Assembly: GCA_003509805.1 (NCBI GenBank)
Contig: DOMV01000083.1
Location: forward strand, 1,550-8,999
Direction of reading: 5' to 3'
Length of the DNA: 7,450 bases
Source: Planctomycetaceae bacterium
GTDB taxonomy: Bacteria; Planctomycetota; Planctomycetia; Pirellulales; Thermoguttaceae
Each line of letters begins with the position of its first letter. The stretch's first letter is position 1. Both the position numbers and the translations under genes were made by a program. The notes beneath the pieces were generated by a model, which saw only the letters and a list, made by a program, of their open reading frames with translations, made no database searches and was not told the origin of the DNA. Of this stretch, positions 7,079 to 7,450 are shown piece after piece.

Positions 7079-7186
7079 TGAGTCGTTGGTAAACACAGCC
7101 CGCCCAACCGCCCGTTTGCCCTCCGGGACCCTATTTGCATCGGCAACCGCGTAGTCAGGAGCCTACCGCCCGTCGCGGCTCGCGAC

Positions 7187-7206
7187 CGGCTTCGGGAAAT
7201 TGCAAT
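7187..7206 (+). repeat. Intergenic short repeat, copy 4 (CGGCTTCGG family)
   Basis: CGGCTTCGGGAAATTGCAAT on the + strand matches the copy at 4370-4389 in 19 of 20 positions. With its two preceding bases (AC) it forms an 11-bp inverted repeat with the copy at 7060-7078, with 106 bases between the arms. Confidence 0.5.
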
Positions 7207-7450
7207 TGTTTTCAGGATACTTACGCAACATTCTACCAGAATCCGGCCGTTCCCGCGAGGGGCGCCCCGGTTTTCCCGGAATCTTTCCGTTGCTGAATCG
7301 GGATCAGACACGAGCCGGGAACGGTATACCGCAAACGGCCTGAAACGGTTCCCGCGACCAATCGCCTGCCGCTCGAACGAAACGTGCAACCGTATATTTG
7401 CCAACATGTTGCGACGAGCGAGTGCGGCAAGCAGTCTTCACCAAACAACC

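Larger units (their letters stand above)
7034..7450. other. Intergenic region without a supportable gene
   Basis: Open frames here lack recognisable domains and have arginine- and serine-rich compositions typical of chance GC-rich frames. The region holds two copies of the CGGCTTCGG element in opposite orientation, and an 11-bp inverted repeat ACCGGCTTCGG (7068-7078 against 7185-7195). It also has a 13-bp inverted repeat (7026-7038 against 7310-7322), a GTCGCG-GCT-CGCGAC hairpin (7172-7186) and 10-bp palindromes at 7322-7331 (CGGTATACCG) and 7402-7411 (CAACATGTTG). I found no convincing -35/-10 pair on either strand. A + strand frame opening at ATG 7406 runs off the window edge and cannot be judged. 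Confidence 0.5.

Noticed and set aside
7081..7150. Resemblance to a c-di-GMP-I riboswitch (GGGCAAAC and GGTTGCCGATG on the - strand)
   Set aside because: The two words occur in the wrong order and the GACGCAAAGC-type core is missing.
7230..7235. TAGAAT (- strand) as a -10 promoter box for the EF-G operon
   Set aside because: No acceptable -35 hexamer lies 16-18 bases upstream, so the match is not better than chance.
7063..7448. Two overlapping - strand open frames (114 and 71 codons) near the right edge
   Set aside because: No domain, no ribosome-binding site and random-looking composition. The region is rich in repeats and palindromes instead.

Overview
The window (about 58% G+C by eye) looks like chromosomal DNA of a planctomycete (Planctomycetota) or a close relative. 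This is inferred from protein style, not from a marker gene. The elongation factor is of the spdEFG2/mtEFG2 type, the ABC ATPase has the 'MPDFFGVYDDMK' Q-loop region, and the large exported membrane protein resembles ones usually found in that phylum. No mobile element, CRISPR array, tRNA or rRNA was seen.

Layout, left to right: (1) the 3' part of a PhoH-family ATPase gene on the + strand (3-582), broken by one apparent extra base near 234; (2) converging on it, an ABC-transporter ATPase on the - strand (614-1558); (3) upstream of that on the - strand, a 879-residue exported/membrane protein (1685-4324); (4) a 209-bp gap with a terminator-like hairpin just after the next gene; (5) an EF-G-family GTPase on the - strand (4534-6606); (6) six bases upstream of it, a 126-residue single-pass membrane protein of unknown function (6613-6993); (7) a leader with a hairpin plus T-tract (7007-7033) and then about 400 bp without a supportable gene.

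There are two probable transcription units, both on the - strand. The small membrane protein and EF-G are tightly coupled: the stop codon of the first lies inside the ribosome-binding region of the second. The large membrane protein and the ABC ATPase probably form a second unit, although a 126-bp gap separates them and no classical permease is present in the window.

The most unexpected signal is a short word, CGGCTTCGG. It occurs four times, always between or just before genes and in both orientations, inside two pairs of longer near-identical copies (18/19 and 19/20 matches). I did not find it inside the main coding sequences. The second point of interest is the attenuator-like hairpin directly ahead of the small-membrane-protein/EF-G unit. 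I found no clear case for a wholly new multi-gene system.
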